Source: Molanna angustata (Eukaryota; Arthropoda; Insecta; Trichoptera; Molannidae). Taken from it: DNA of 64,000 bases. A program made the position numbers and the translations under genes. The stretch spans positions 12,654,493 through 12,718,492 of the forward strand of contig OY754986.1 in the NCBI GenBank assembly GCA_963576475.1. Reading direction: 5' to 3'. Below are positions 22,194 to 32,980 of this stretch, piece after piece. Positions within the stretch are counted from its first letter, which is position 1. Each line of letters opens with the position of its first letter. The notes under the pieces are model-generated. The model had not been told where the DNA came from, searched no databases, and saw only the letters and a list, made by a program, of their open reading frames with translations.

Positions 22194-22508
22194 TCAGGGT
22201 TGGACCGCGAAACTTCCACAGGACGTCACCGCGCGACATTCGTCAAAACGACGAACGAAGGTTGACGGTAGAAACGATTGGGCTTCAGTCGCTACAAATG
22301 GAAAAATTAAAGTTTGTTTTGAGACTTGAGTCACACATTTTCAATTTCGACCGCGTTGGTCGGCCGCTGAGTCACGAATTGTGAATGTACTTTCAAAGGC
22401 TTTAGAGTAAACTGAAATACCGAAGGCTTTGTTCTCGGAATGTCAGACAAGGTGTTAGCTCGGTCGAGAGTCGGAAGGGGTTCGCCGAGAACGAGCCGCG
22501 GTCCAACT
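22194..22508 (+). other. GC-rich patch with 11-bp inverted ends; possible terminal exon or MITE
   Basis: In AT-rich surroundings this patch is GC- and CpG-rich. It begins GTTGGACCGCG and ends CGCGGTCCAAC, an 11-bp inverted pair. A good splice acceptor-like run (TTTTGATTTCAG) precedes it, and one frame then reads GWTAKLPQDVTARHSSKRRT and on to a stop after about 43 codons. Either a host terminal exon or a small foldback element would fit. I do not recognise the peptide. Confidence 0.3.
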
Positions 22509-22599
22509 GCGCAAAAATATTTTTAAAAAATCTAATGATTTAGCATCTACATGATACACTATTAGTAGGTATTAAAAAATAAAAGAAAACACGTGTCAT

Positions 22600-22740
22600 A
22601 AAAATTCCACTATATTTATTGCCTTCTCACACGGTGCGATGCATGCCGGTGTGTGTGAAAGCTATGCGTGCCCACACACTTCGCTACCAGTTACCCAGCG
22701 CCGGCTATCCGGCAACCGGATTGGGTGAAAAGGCACTTAT
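22600..22740 (+). repeat. LINE 3'-UTR-like fragment
   Basis: The arrangement GTGTGTG...CCACACACTTCGCTACCAGTTACCC resembles the CACACCTTTCGCTGGTTACCC part of the LINE tail insertion at 4680-4740. It is non-coding. Confidence 0.4.
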
Positions 22741-23175
22741 TATGTATTCGACCGTTTTTTTTTAATTAGAAATTCATTTATTTCATTCATTTACGTAAAA
22801 ACAAGTGTAGAAAAGCGAGTTTTTTGCAATAAAGCAATAACTTACATTTGGAACAACGGTATATAGAATTATATTCTACATTTTCGATAATAATTGCGAA
22901 AAAACGTTACTTTCTTGTACCTACTTACAATCAATAGGGAATAAACACGCCATGAATGTCTTTTCAAACTAAAAACTTTAATGAATTACGGTCGAATTTA
23001 GACCTTAATATTCCAAAAAATACGAAGAAACTATATACCTTTTTCAATTCTCTTCTACCTTTCTCCATTATCAGATCGTTTATTAATTGTTGGCTTTTTT
23101 TGTGTTTGCTTTCTTCTTTATTCATTTTAAGACCATACAATTATAATTGCACTGGTACCAATATGAACTGACGAC
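22741..23175. other. Anonymous AT-rich sequence
   Basis: A 71-codon frame at 22956-23171 has no motif and a composition like the surroundings; it is not called as a gene. Confidence 0.4.
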
Positions 23176-23246
23176 TGGAGTTATAAAACTAATCCGTATT
23201 AGGGATCGTCCCATCCCTAACGCCATTAGTTCTATAACCTCAGTAA
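23176..23246. repeat. Imperfect hairpin, about 29-bp arms
   Basis: GGAGTTATAAAACTAAT...TTAGGGAT pairs with ATCCCTAACGCCATTAGTTCTATAACCTC around the loop CGTCCC. It may be a small foldback element. Confidence 0.55.
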
Positions 23247-23974
23247 TTAGATCATATTGATACCATTATAATATCGAATTAATATGATTTTTTTTTTAGA
23301 TGATTTAAAGATGCAGATAGTTTCACGTTGACAACACCTGGCGACAAAGATTGACTTTTGAAATACCCATGAAGTCATATGATGCTGAGAGTTTCGCTCC
23401 TAATGAAACAATCTGCGCTAATGTGTCTATACACATATGTTAATACAGCCTATGTAATCAACTAAGAATTCATATAGGACATTTTGAAACCATGTATAAC
23501 ATGTTAAAACTATAGCCAATTTAAGAACTTAACCGAAGAAGATGAAAAGCAGCCACAGGAAAAAGAGCACTTTTAATCTAATTCCATTCATTTCCAGTAC
23601 TAAGTCTCATCACTCTGTTACATCCAATAGATGTTGAGCGGAAATCTATTTTATTTTTATTTTTTAGTCATTTTTTTGATCTGGTTTACATAAAGTTTTC
23701 AAATCTATAAATTGATACGTGAAGCGAACAGTTCGGACCAATTTTCGAGAAAATGCGCGCAAAGAAGAGTGTGAGATTTGGAATAATTAAAGTTTAATTG
23801 GAGAAGGACTACAGAAATCATACATTTATACGTAATATGTGTTACCAATATATTAACCATGTTGTAGTCAAATAAAGAGTTGAAAAAATCCTGTTTTAGT
23901 CAAATTATGATCTTAACTTTGGATGGGTTAACAAATCGACAGTAGGAATATCATTGAGATGTAAAATAGTTATA
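23247..23974. other. Anonymous AT-rich sequence
   Basis: No supported feature was seen. Confidence 0.45.
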
Positions 23975-24250
23975 ATAGAGTTGCAATTGGGTATCAAAAA
24001 CAGGCAACTTAGTTAGTGGCAACGAGTAGATTCGCACCATGCTAAGTGAATAAAGAATATATACATTGGTCGATGGCAGAGCGGTTAGCGCGCTGGGCTA
24101 GTAATCCAGTGGTCGCGAGTTCGAATCCTGCCTCGACCGATTTCGTTCACCTATAGCACAAGAATTTATGCTTATTAATATATTATGCGTAGGAAGATGT
24201 AAGTATATGTACTAGTTTAATAAGGACAAAAACTCTCTCGCCAATAAAAC
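23975..24250 (+). mobile_element. tRNA-derived SINE-like element, copy 2, with 5' extension
   Basis: The tRNA-like part is 24068-24138 (anticodon loop CTAGTAA, AGT). About 85 bp upstream of it, starting TTGCAATTGGGTATCAAAAA, are shared with the copy at 38133. The body downstream matches all three copies. If the extension belongs to the element, the Pol III promoter is internal and not at its 5' end. Confidence 0.75.
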
Positions 24251-24876
24251 CATGTCATTCTAATAAAAATTAAAGAAATAATCTACGTTGTAAAATATTT
24301 CTCGAGTGTCGATTTGAAGTGACTGTTGGCTCGACAACTATACAATTTGTCACTCAATAAGATTTTCAAGATAATTTGACATATTTTTTTTATTACTCAC
24401 CACTAGCGGCAGGTGTAAAATCCGGATAAAAATGCGATCATCGAAAATACAAGACTCGGAATAAAAAAAAGTCTGGTACAGGTGTGTGAGATTCGAAAAA
24501 ATATTAACAGCATTATAAATTATAATAAATAGCCTATTAACAGCATTATAAATTATAATAAATAGCCTATTAACACATGCGTGAGAAGAAATAGATAATA
24601 TTTTCGTTTTAAATATCTATTTCTATGTCTCATTATATAAAAGTTGTAATTTAAGTAATCATTAATTTGTGAAAATACTACATCTCGATGAATTTATAAC
24701 AGTACAATGTCTGTCTCCAGGAGTAAGGAAAATAAAAACGGATTTAAATATTATAAAAATTGTTATAAGATCAAATAATTTATTTTCACATAACACTTTC
24801 ATTTGCCTCCTTATCATATCCTTATCCCCTCCTCACCCCTTCCCTCCATTTTTTATCATTTTTACTGTTTATTTTT
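24251..24876. other. Anonymous AT-rich sequence with a 33-bp duplication
   Basis: ATTAACAGCATTATAAATTA... is repeated twice head to tail at 24505-24570. Nothing else was supported. Confidence 0.5.
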
Positions 24877-25087
24877 TTAATTTAATTCATACGTGTCATA
24901 TTGAAGGAAGAGGCAGTTAAAATCCAAGATGCGTGTACGAAGGAACATTTTGTATGGCGTAGTGGACTTTTTACATGCTAATAACACCAACTAGAGGCCT
25001 CGCAGCATATATGTTCCCATACATGGATTAACTCAGAATTCGGAGTAGAACATTTTATGTGAGTTTTGTGTGTCTGTGTGTGTGTGT

Positions 25088-25143
<56 letters not shown>

Positions 25144-25634
25144 TTATAACTTATGATCCGCTCAATTTACAGAGCCCAAATTTTCAGAATATATTAACAG
25201 TTATAGGCCTACAAAAATTTTATACTCAGAAATGTTAATTTTTGTTTCAGTCAGTGGTTATCAACTTTTGAATTTTTGGTTTATATTTCCATATATCTCA
25301 GAAACTATAAAAGCTAGAACGCTGAAAATTGGTAAAAACATAGAAAAATACAAAATTTCAAACGAGTTTTTTCAAAAAAAATCCAGGGTTTCTCAAACAT
25401 TTTTTATTAAGAAAATTTTTTTTTTATTATAAATTAATGAGTTTAACTGCCTTTATTTCCAAATATTTTAAAAATATCGAAAAAAGCCGAAACACCCCAA
25501 CTAGATAATTTAATTTTCTATAAAAATATAAATATTGTAGAACTAAATCTAATATTTTTTTAACAATTTTTATTAAAATTGAATTTAGTGACCACATCGC
25601 TTCATATAATTTTAATTTAATTCATACGTGTCAT
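24877..25634 (+). repeat. Interspersed repeat R4, copy 1, with 26-bp flanking direct repeats
   Basis: A 26-bp sequence ending AATTCATACGTGTCATA lies at both ends (about 24875-24900 and 25609-25634). The interior matches 62960-63600 through CTCGCAGCATATATG, ACTCAGAATTCGGAGTAGAA, TTATGATCCGCTCAAT and AAAAATATCGAAAAAA. A long TG microsatellite lies inside. There is no coding frame. The direct repeats may be a long target duplication. Confidence 0.7.
25071..25141. repeat. TG dinucleotide microsatellite
   Basis: About 35 TG units with one TA interruption. It is missing from the R4 copy at 62.9 kb, so it expanded in this copy. Confidence 0.95.
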
Positions 25635-25794
25635 AAACACAATTAATATTAACAAACGGATACGATTGTGCACGTTTTATGTAATGTGTGTAAAATGATT
25701 AAAATATAAATTTCTACTACAGAGTAGACTTTCATGATATGTATATAGGAAATATAAAAGGGTTTCCCCTGTTTCGGGGGAACGTCATTTAAAA

Positions 25795-25971
25795 AAAAAA
25801 CAACATAACCTAATCTAACCAAACCTACCTTTAAAAAAAACAATTTAAAATAAACAAAAGTCTTTAAATCATCCTTTTGGTTTGAGTTTTATTTTAGTTA
25901 AATTGGTAAGGTTTGGTTAGGTTAATTAAGGTTAGGATTAGCTTATGTTCATTGAGGTGAGGTTAGACTTA
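25795..25971. repeat. Degenerate GGTTA/TTAGG-like motif cluster
   Basis: CATAACCTAATCTAACC and GGTTTGGTTAGGTTAATTAAGGTTAGG face each other here, and GGTTAGGTTAGGTTATGG lies at 26460. They resemble the insect telomere unit TTAGG but are short and impure. Confidence 0.3.
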
Positions 25972-26447
25972 CGGTGACTTTCACCAACGCCCCCCTAACT
26001 CTTAGGTGCTACCTAAGAATTATTATGTAGCACTTAACGTGAATTTTTGTTTCACCACCTACGAATTATTAAGAAACAACTGTCATTACATCAGTCTGAA
26101 GTTAGTAGCCATTTAGTAGCATAATATTGTTAAACATTTTGAGGTATTGAATATACATATTTTACTATAGTAGTAATACAAGTAATACTTACTTATAAAC
26201 GAGAAAACAACTGAAATCGACTAAATGAAAACTGACATATTTGGAAATTTCGAATGTAATTGACAGAAAGTGACAGTCATAGAAAAAACATGATGCATTA
26301 CAAATGTTGTCATTGTATAGACAAAAAAATCGTTGAATTACTAGCTAGGAAACAGATATAATAGACTGGTGAAAACCAAAGAATCATTAGGGGCTTTGGT
26401 GATCCCCAGCTATGTGACAGTTTACGTAACGCTGGTGAAAGTCACCA
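25972..26447. mobile_element. MITE with GGTGACTTTCACC ends, TTA duplication
   Basis: The left end CGGTGACTTTCACCAACG pairs with the right end CGCTGGTGAAAGTCACCA. TTA flanks both sides (25969-25971 and 26448-26450). It is 476 bp with no frame. A 3-bp TTA duplication fits the PIF/Harbinger group, but this rests on the ends alone. Confidence 0.65.
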
Positions 26448-26706
26448 TTAGATTCATAAAGGTTAGGTTAGGTTATGGTTTGGTTCATTGAGGTAAGGTT
26501 ATTTTTCAATATAAAATAAACAATGTGTCAACAAATACAGAAATTAGTAACCGAAATACAATCGAATCAAACATATCTACATATTATAATCCACATAATA
26601 AGTTTATGATTAGATCCTGAATACTGTCGATAGTTACCCGAGTAACTAATAATTTTCCTTTTTTTAACATGTCCACGTAGGGGACGCCAGCTATTAGGAT
26701 TTGGGC

Positions 26707-27046
26707 CTATTTTACTCTTCCGAAGAAGCGCACTAACGTAGCGTTGGGAGGGGTTTGCAATCTAGAAAAGAGTTTATTAATTCGGATTTTAAAAAGACCC
26801 GGGTTGTACGAAGGTGGAAACACAGAATTCGGAAGATCGTTCCACAGTCGGGCTGCTGTATTAATAAAGGAGTTCGAGAAGCGACTTGTTCGTATATGTT
26901 GAAGGTCCACTGTGAATGGGTTCTGCGATTGAGTGAAGCGAGTGACTCTATTGCGAGTGGGTGGAGGAGGGACCAAAGATACAAGTTCTTCTGAGCAATT
27001 CCCGTGGTAGTATCTATAGAATAAACTTAAAATTATAGGTAACCCT
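26707..27046 (-). pseudogene. Jockey-like LINE ORF2 C-terminal tail
   Basis: From about 27046 the minus strand reads FYRYYHGNCSEELVSLVP, then PPPPTRNRVTRF, then SFINTAARLWNDLPNSVFP and a final LFKIRINKLF before the stop at 26707. AARLWNDLP is the characteristic end of Jockey/CR1-type reverse transcriptase proteins. The frame is uninterrupted over about 110 codons but all enzymatic domains are missing, so this is a 5'-truncated copy. Overlapping frames on the plus strand are shadows. Confidence 0.8.
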
Positions 27047-27166
27047 TACAAATCATCGAATTCAGAGATTCATTTTATGTTCGCGATATTTTAGCAGATT
27101 AGCAGAACACTTGACAATGAAGATGCTAATAATTGTAATATCAAGAAATGTAATTATGCAACATAC

Positions 27167-27245
27167 CTTATTCCGTGTATCCAGGAAAATATTGAGATAG
27201 TCCAGTAGCCCACAGCAGGCTACGGACACTAAGTGGCACTAATCC
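27167..27245 (-). other. Candidate spliced exon, 79 nt
   Basis: On the minus strand TTTTGTTTGTTTCAG precedes the segment and AAG|GTATGT ends it, a strong acceptor and donor pair. One frame reads GLVPLSVRSLLWATGLSQYF and then PGYTE with a stop 4 nt before the donor. It could be an untranslated or terminal exon of a host gene on the minus strand, a fragment of a repeat, or chance. I do not recognise the peptide and found no partner exon. Confidence 0.3.
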
Positions 27246-27287
27246 CTGAAACAAACAAAAATAATTTATATAAAAGTGTCACTAAGT

Positions 27288-27560
27288 TTCTTCTTCTTGT
27301 TGTTGTCCCAACCCATCCCGATACTGCGCCAATAATTAGTGACGTCGCATCCGGAATCTCGAACCTCGACTCGACCTGAGATTTTTAAGCCACGATATTC
27401 TTTTACGCCCCATACTCTGTCTTTCCTCTATAAGTTGTAGAAGGGCATATTAATTTATCACCACGGAATATGTGGCCAAATCATGATGCTTTACGTCTTG
27501 ACAGTGGTCAGCAACTCTCACTCTCTCCCTCTCTATTTTGAACTCTTTCATTGGGGACTA
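27288..27560 (-). pseudogene. RTE-like LINE C-terminal relic
   Basis: The minus strand has RRKAS followed by a stop, then FGHIFRGDKL and YRGKTEYGA, then a broken KNIVA and NYWRSIGMGW, ending in AAG repeats. FGHI.RG and RGKTE..G match the C-terminal signature found in RTE-type LINE tails at 29953 and 39616. Several stops make it dead. Confidence 0.6.
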
Positions 27561-28122
27561 TCGACCCATTAGAAGCGCATCAACCTTCTGTATAGCCAAA
27601 TATCGAATCCTGCAATTGATTTTTTTGTTGAGATTTTGTGTTGTTATTTTTTTCTCTAAATAATTACGCGGAACTATTGTTATTATTTATTAAACTATTT
27701 TTTATAAACATACACGGTAGACAATTATTGTTAATAGTTTTTTTTTCTAAATTAAAGTTTTCTATATTATTAATGTTTTTCTCTTGTTTGTGCATATGTT
27801 TTTTTTAACCATGGTCAACTTGTTTTCAACATTCTTTATTTATTACAAAAATCCAGTATAAAAATCCAGTATTACATAAGAATTTACAAAATATTACAAA
27901 TTATAATCTCTAGCCCTAAAGCATGTCTGGGGGATGAAGTGTAGGTACTAACATATTTTTTTCTCCTGTTTTTATATTATGTATTTTCTTTCTTTTTATA
28001 ATGTATGTACTTTCTTTTTGTTATGTACTTTTTTTGACAGATTCGATTTAAAATATTTTGTGTGAAAAAAAATATTGAATTATATTTAATAATTCAGCAT
28101 TTTTATCACAATTTTTAGCGTG
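27561..28122. other. Anonymous AT-rich sequence
   Basis: No supported feature was seen. A TATGTATGTACTTTCTTT block recurs at 37550. Confidence 0.45.
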
Positions 28123-29365
28123 ACATTGCATCACGCATGGATGTAATGGATGGAACTTTCGAACCAATATGTATTAAGACATTTGAGTCCAAAAGGGGGA
28201 GTGGAGAAACCCCCTGGCGGCCATCTTGCTCGACCCAAATGTAGCACTGGTAGCACAAGGATGTACACTAACTGGATAGATAGAGGCATTCGTAATATTT
28301 TTTAAGCCGCGCGTTATTCCAACCAGTCTGTCGTTTGGGGTCTAGCTGTCAGGGCAAAGGACACTTTGCATACCTAATTTATTATTTTTAAAATCATTTT
28401 TGTGCTCAAACAGTGTATTATTAAATTTGTTCTATGAAATATAAAACAAAAACAAATATGGTGATGTGTGCTGCTTTTGGTTGCAAAAGTCGATCGAGTA
28501 GATTTAAATCATCCCAAGAAAGAAGATTGTCACATTTTAGGTAAGTGGATTTTTGTTGCATTTAATATTAATGGTCTTTTAGATTTTTTTAACATTATTT
28601 TCACTGTTAATATGTTCTTTGAAGTTGTTGTTATATGTATGTATATACATTAGAAATTGGGCTGTAGGTATTCTACAGACAAAAATAATGTCCCTAAAGT
28701 AATCTCATTTGAAAATATAAATTGTAGGTACCGCACTTTTATCGCTGACGGCGTTAACATGTAGAACTCCATTAAAAAATCAAGAAAATAATCTATTTTC
28801 ACCAGTTTTTATTTTTCGTACAATTTGGCCATTATATAATATTGTAAATATATTGTACTTATTTGGATAAATTCTCAAAGTACATAATAATTTATATTGC
28901 TTTGCTTTATTTACATTTTATAAATTATACATTTTATAATTTTACTGTTGTTATACATTGTATACATTTGATAATTTTTTTTATATTCCTTTGCTTTGAG
29001 TATGTAGGTACAGTAAAGTCTTGAAAATATGCAGTTTTCTATATACCTACATAAAATATATTTGTTTTCTATAGTGAAATAATGGTTTTATTTACTCCAG
29101 TTTACACCAACCTTGTGCTTCATTTAGGTACTAAAATAAATTATATATATGAAGATAATCAGCACTTCGTTGAAATCGCCCTGCAGCTTCAAAAATTTGA
29201 TCAATGTATCCATCCATTACTTTAGCTACATCCGTGGTCACTATGAAACTTGGTTCGAGCAAGATGGCGGCGACCCCCCCCCCCCCGCGGTTACAACAAT
29301 TTTATCTATGCTTCCATCCATTACCTTATATACATCCATGGCATCACGTATACTGGTACATGCAC
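28123..29365 (+). mobile_element. Putative THAP-transposase element with degenerate inverted ends
   Basis: The ends carry the same ordered blocks in inverted orientation. GCATGGATGTAATGGATGGAA (28135-28156) answers to a block at 29313-29342. GGCGGCCATCTTGCTCGACC (28216-28235) answers to GGTTCGAGCAAGATGGCGGC (29252-29271). Between them is one THAP exon and otherwise AT-rich DNA. P elements and other THAP transposons have an N-terminal THAP domain and inverted ends, so an internally deleted relic is a reasonable reading. No transposase core or target duplication was found. Confidence 0.4.
28458..28540 (+). CDS. THAP zinc-finger exon (first 27 codons), partial
   Basis: ATG opens MVMCAAFGCKSRSSRFKSSQ and then ERRLSHFR, followed at once by a consensus donor (AG|GTAAGTGG). 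C-x4-C near the N-terminus, a basic stretch and an LSHFR-like (I/L)SFHRFP position are the start of a C2CH THAP domain, a DNA-binding module of P-element transposases and some host regulators. The second Cys-His pair should be in the next exon, which I could not find downstream. The frame continues without a sensible protein past the donor. It may be exon 1 of a transposase relic, because the surrounding blocks are inverted, or of a host THAP gene reaching beyond what I can recognise. Confidence 0.55.
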
Positions 29366-29449
29366 GCACATAAATTAGATTATTAAATGCTCTTTTTAAG
29401 AAGGCGTTAGACAAACACACACGCACACACTAACACCACCATTGCTTTA

Positions 29450-29930
29450 TTACTTAAGAGGATATATAATGCTAAATCTAGTCACTAAAAACATGATATA
29501 TTAAAACCGCCTAATGCACTATAATGTTACGCGTTAGTAAGGGTAACTATCGCGTGCGTTAAAAAAGGTTTATACGTGATTTAAATTATCGCAAACCCAT
29601 TTTTTTTTTTGCAATTTTTGAACTACCCTTTCTATAAATGAAAAAACTTTATCGGTCATTCACTTTGATTTTATACACTCTTTTAGCATATACAAAAGTT
29701 ATTTCTCTACGACACATAATTTTGGAGTAATTAAAAAAAAATGCTGAAAAAGGGGATATTTTTAATATTTCTTTTAGGGGTATTGAGCTTGAATTTCAAA
29801 ATTGTGTGACGAACATTCACTAGAGAAATGTTGAAAACACTTATGCTATTTTTTCTAGAAACACACTGTTAAACATATTTGAGGAATCTGATTTGAAATT
29901 GGGGTGTTTAGGTTTATATGCACCCTTAAG
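29450..29930 (+). repeat. Repeat R5, copy 3
   Basis: This is the most continuous copy, from ATATATTAAAACCGCCTAATGC to the TTTATATGCACCC block. It lies just before the split RTE-like LINE and has no coding frame. Confidence 0.75.
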
Positions 29931-29939
29931 ATGTACCCT

Positions 29940-30145
29940 TAAGACGTACTAAATGAGATCACTAAGAAGAGTATGTAATAGAACGATATATGATAGAATA
30001 AAAAATGAGGACATAAGGAGAGAATGCAAGTTAAAGAAGGATATTATATGTAAAATGAAAGTGAATGCTTTGAGGTGGTTTGGACATATAGAAAGAATGA
30101 ATGATGAACGACTGACCAAAAAAATATACATGGGTGTAAGAGATG
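29940..30145 (+). pseudogene. RTE-like LINE tail, first half (split by LTR insertion)
   Basis: The frame reads MRSLRRVCNRTIYDRIKNED, then KMKVNALRWFGHIERMNDER, then LTKKIYMGVRD, typical of the region after the reverse transcriptase in RTE-type elements. It stops being LINE exactly at the LTR boundary. The other half is 37326-37545. The intact order can be read in the related copy at 38437-38790, where IYMG is followed directly by the DG(V/M)NSRG part. Confidence 0.8.
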
Positions 30146-30839
30146 TAAAGCTGATTGGTAACCAAAGGGGTTACCAATCAAAAGTAGTTAGTAACCAGAG
30201 TGGTTACTATTAAATATATGTGGTAACCAGAGGGGTTACCAGTAAAGAGAGTTTACTATATCCCAAGTGGATATGATTTGAAATAAGAACACAAGGACAG
30301 TGGTTTAGAGAGAAGAAGAAAGAATGGTCAAAAGTAACAATGAGTATATTGATCACAGTTAATAGTTTGCTTAAGGGTAAATTTACAATTGATGAAATAA
30401 CTTACAAAGGAACTTTTCTCACGATGAGTAGGTATAACGAGCGAGTTAGCGGGTGTGTTCGAAGTGTCCGAATCTTTGCATGGTGAAGTACCATCGTGCT
30501 CGCAGGGTCGAGAGATGATCGGTGGTCGAGTGACGAAGTGTCGGCGAGACGGCGTGGTCGAGAACGGCGGCGTGATGTGACGAATCGAAGTGACGGAAAT
30601 ACGGAAATGAAGTGACAACGTGTAGAGGTGTAGACTCCCTTAAATAGTGCTGTGCTGGGGGTAGCAAGTTCAATGTCCTCGAACTTTCTAGACTTATTTA
30701 TTTGAAGTGTCATACCCAGTTGAGGAGTATTGTCACTTGTTTGACCTTGCGGGCGATGAACTCGGCCTAGCGATAAACAAATGTACTTGCCGTCGCTAGG
30801 CGCGCGCTCGAAAGAAATTTCGAGATGTGGTCTGCCACA
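30146..30839 (-). repeat. LTR 3 (3'-most on the minus strand)
   Basis: 694 bp. The plus-strand start is TAAAGCTGATTGGTAACC and the end CTGCCACA. The start carries a cluster of GGTAACC/GGTTACC palindromes. Confidence 0.92.
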
Positions 30840-30851
30840 TTCCTCCCCTCC
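30840..30851 (-). promoter_or_regulatory. Polypurine tract
   Basis: The minus strand reads GGAGGGGAGGAA directly before the TG of the LTR, the expected place for the plus-strand primer. The same tract is at 34083-34094. Confidence 0.75.
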
Positions 30852-32980
30852 AAGTGGTATCGAAGATGGCACGATACCTTGGTAGAACGTCATGGTGTGG
30901 CTGAGCTGAGGCAGTCGTTGCTGAAGATTTTTGTAGTCATTATAATTTTGGAGAGATGGTTAGACTTGTGTTAGTTGAACTGTTGCCTAGTTGCAGATGA
31001 TGATTGCGACGGATCAAGATGTGATTGCTTTGGAAACAGTGTTCCCATTCAGCCCGTTGACAATTGCAGTGTGTCGGTGAGGCTTGTTAGTACACAAAGC
31101 TGTGGAGTCCGTGGAGTCAGTGTAGTCCGTGGAGTCCGATAAGCTGTGCAGTGTAATTGGCATCTAAACATTCTTGTCGAATTTGCAGAACTGTGCAGTT
31201 GGCTTGCGTTGGCGTTTTCGAAGTTTTCGTTGACTGTCGTCGTGTTGACAGCGTGTGTTGACAGTGACGTGTTGACAGCGTCGTGTTGACCGTGTCGTGT
31301 AGACGTCGTGTTGTCGTGGTTGAGCAGCTCCTTGGATATGCGAGACAGAGTGCGAGTCAAAAGCATAACATGAAGGATGGGACAGCGTCCCAACAAAATC
31401 ATTCCTCGTTCAAAGACGTGCGTAGCGATGAGACGAGGTGAGTTTTTGTGTGCTCGAGATGTGTGCGTGCGTTCATATTTGGGTGTCCGACAGCTCTGGA
31501 GTAGTTCTCCAGCGTTGAAGTTGTGGCGTGTCTGTTGCGTTAGACAGCTTTGGAGTAGTTCTCCAGTGGGGCCTGTGTGTGCATTCTTTGCTGCGCATCA
31601 AGTGAGTCTGATGTCTTTGGGAATACGTGCCAGTATAGCGAGTGCTTGTGCATTCTTTGCCGCGCATCAAGTGAGTCTGATGTCTTTGGGAATACGTGCC
31701 AGTATAGCGAGTTGTAGCGTGTCGGTGTTGCTCTTGGTTGCTAATGAAAACCATTTGTTGCTGAAGTTGTCCATTTTGATTTGGTGCCGTTGCCAATGTT
31801 GTTCATCTTGATTTGGTGCCGTTGCCAATGTTGTTCATCTTGATTTGGTGCCGTTGACAATATTTGCCATCTTGATTTATCGATGTTGATAATGTCGTCT
31901 TCCATCTTGGTTTGATGCTGATGATGATGATAACGTTGATCATCTTGCTTCTATAGTTGTACATAGTAACAGCAGTTGACAGTTGTAAATTTTAAATTTT
32001 CATTATATAAACATTTAAAATTGTAGCAAGCGAATAAATAAAATAATGTTGGTTGCATGTTGCAAAAATATAATATGTACAATGATAAGTATTTGTCAAT
32101 AATAATTAAGTTGATTACAATATATTTTAGAAGTGAAAATAAATTTAAGTATCTAATTAGGTATACAATGCAACAAAAAAATAATATGAATTTCAGCAAA
32201 GTCCAAAAATGTTTAAAATATTATATTTGTAATAGGTAAATATTGAAATGTGTCTAAGTACAAAAATGCTTTGCAAGTTTCAAAGTATAAAAGGTATTTA
32301 AAGCAAAATTACAAAGTATGAAATAGGTAAGTTAAGTATTTCACGAAATTAGTACCTATTTGATATATTAAATAGTGATAATTTAATTAATTATTTGCGA
32401 GATCCTTTGATATAAAAACATATTTCTGATTGCAATGAATTTAAATAACGTACGTTAATATCTTGTTAGCAAAAACTTAGATTGTCGCTCGGTAGATGGT
32501 GTTTATTTAAAACTTAATTTTTCTACCGCTAGTTGAAATTTAGATAGATTAGTCACGAGCTGTGTTCGCGTTGTTTACATATTAAAAATAACAAAATTGA
32601 AGTTTTATCGTTTAAAACCAAAAACTTTCGATGTATATTTGTTTAAACAGTGAAATTACTATATCAAGATTACTTAAATGTTCTGTATCACGCGTAAATC
32701 TGTATGTAAAATATAAAATTATTAAGTTTTGTCACTTCAGTATTATTGTTGTGCGTGAGAATTTTTTTTGTCGCGAAGTATGTGAAAAATATTTTTAGTT
32801 CCGTGAATTATGTGAAAAGAATATAACTAAATTCGGAAGTGCGGTTTTGCTTATGTATATCGCGATTGTCGGAGTATTTTTTTACTTAAAGCAGTGCCGT
32901 ACAGAAAAATTTTACAGTGATTATGCGAAATTATAAAGTGGGTACCAATATATACCTTTGTTTACAATCTCAGAATAAAA

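Noticed and set aside
30402..30893. 163-codon frame repeated in the tandem LTR element
   Set aside because: It spans the LTR end and polypurine tract, runs in several overlapping frames and repeats only because the LTR repeats.
31377..31811. 144-codon plus-strand and 107-codon minus-strand frames in the LTR interior
   Set aside because: They lie on minisatellite units and are open on both strands, as expected for tandem repeats.
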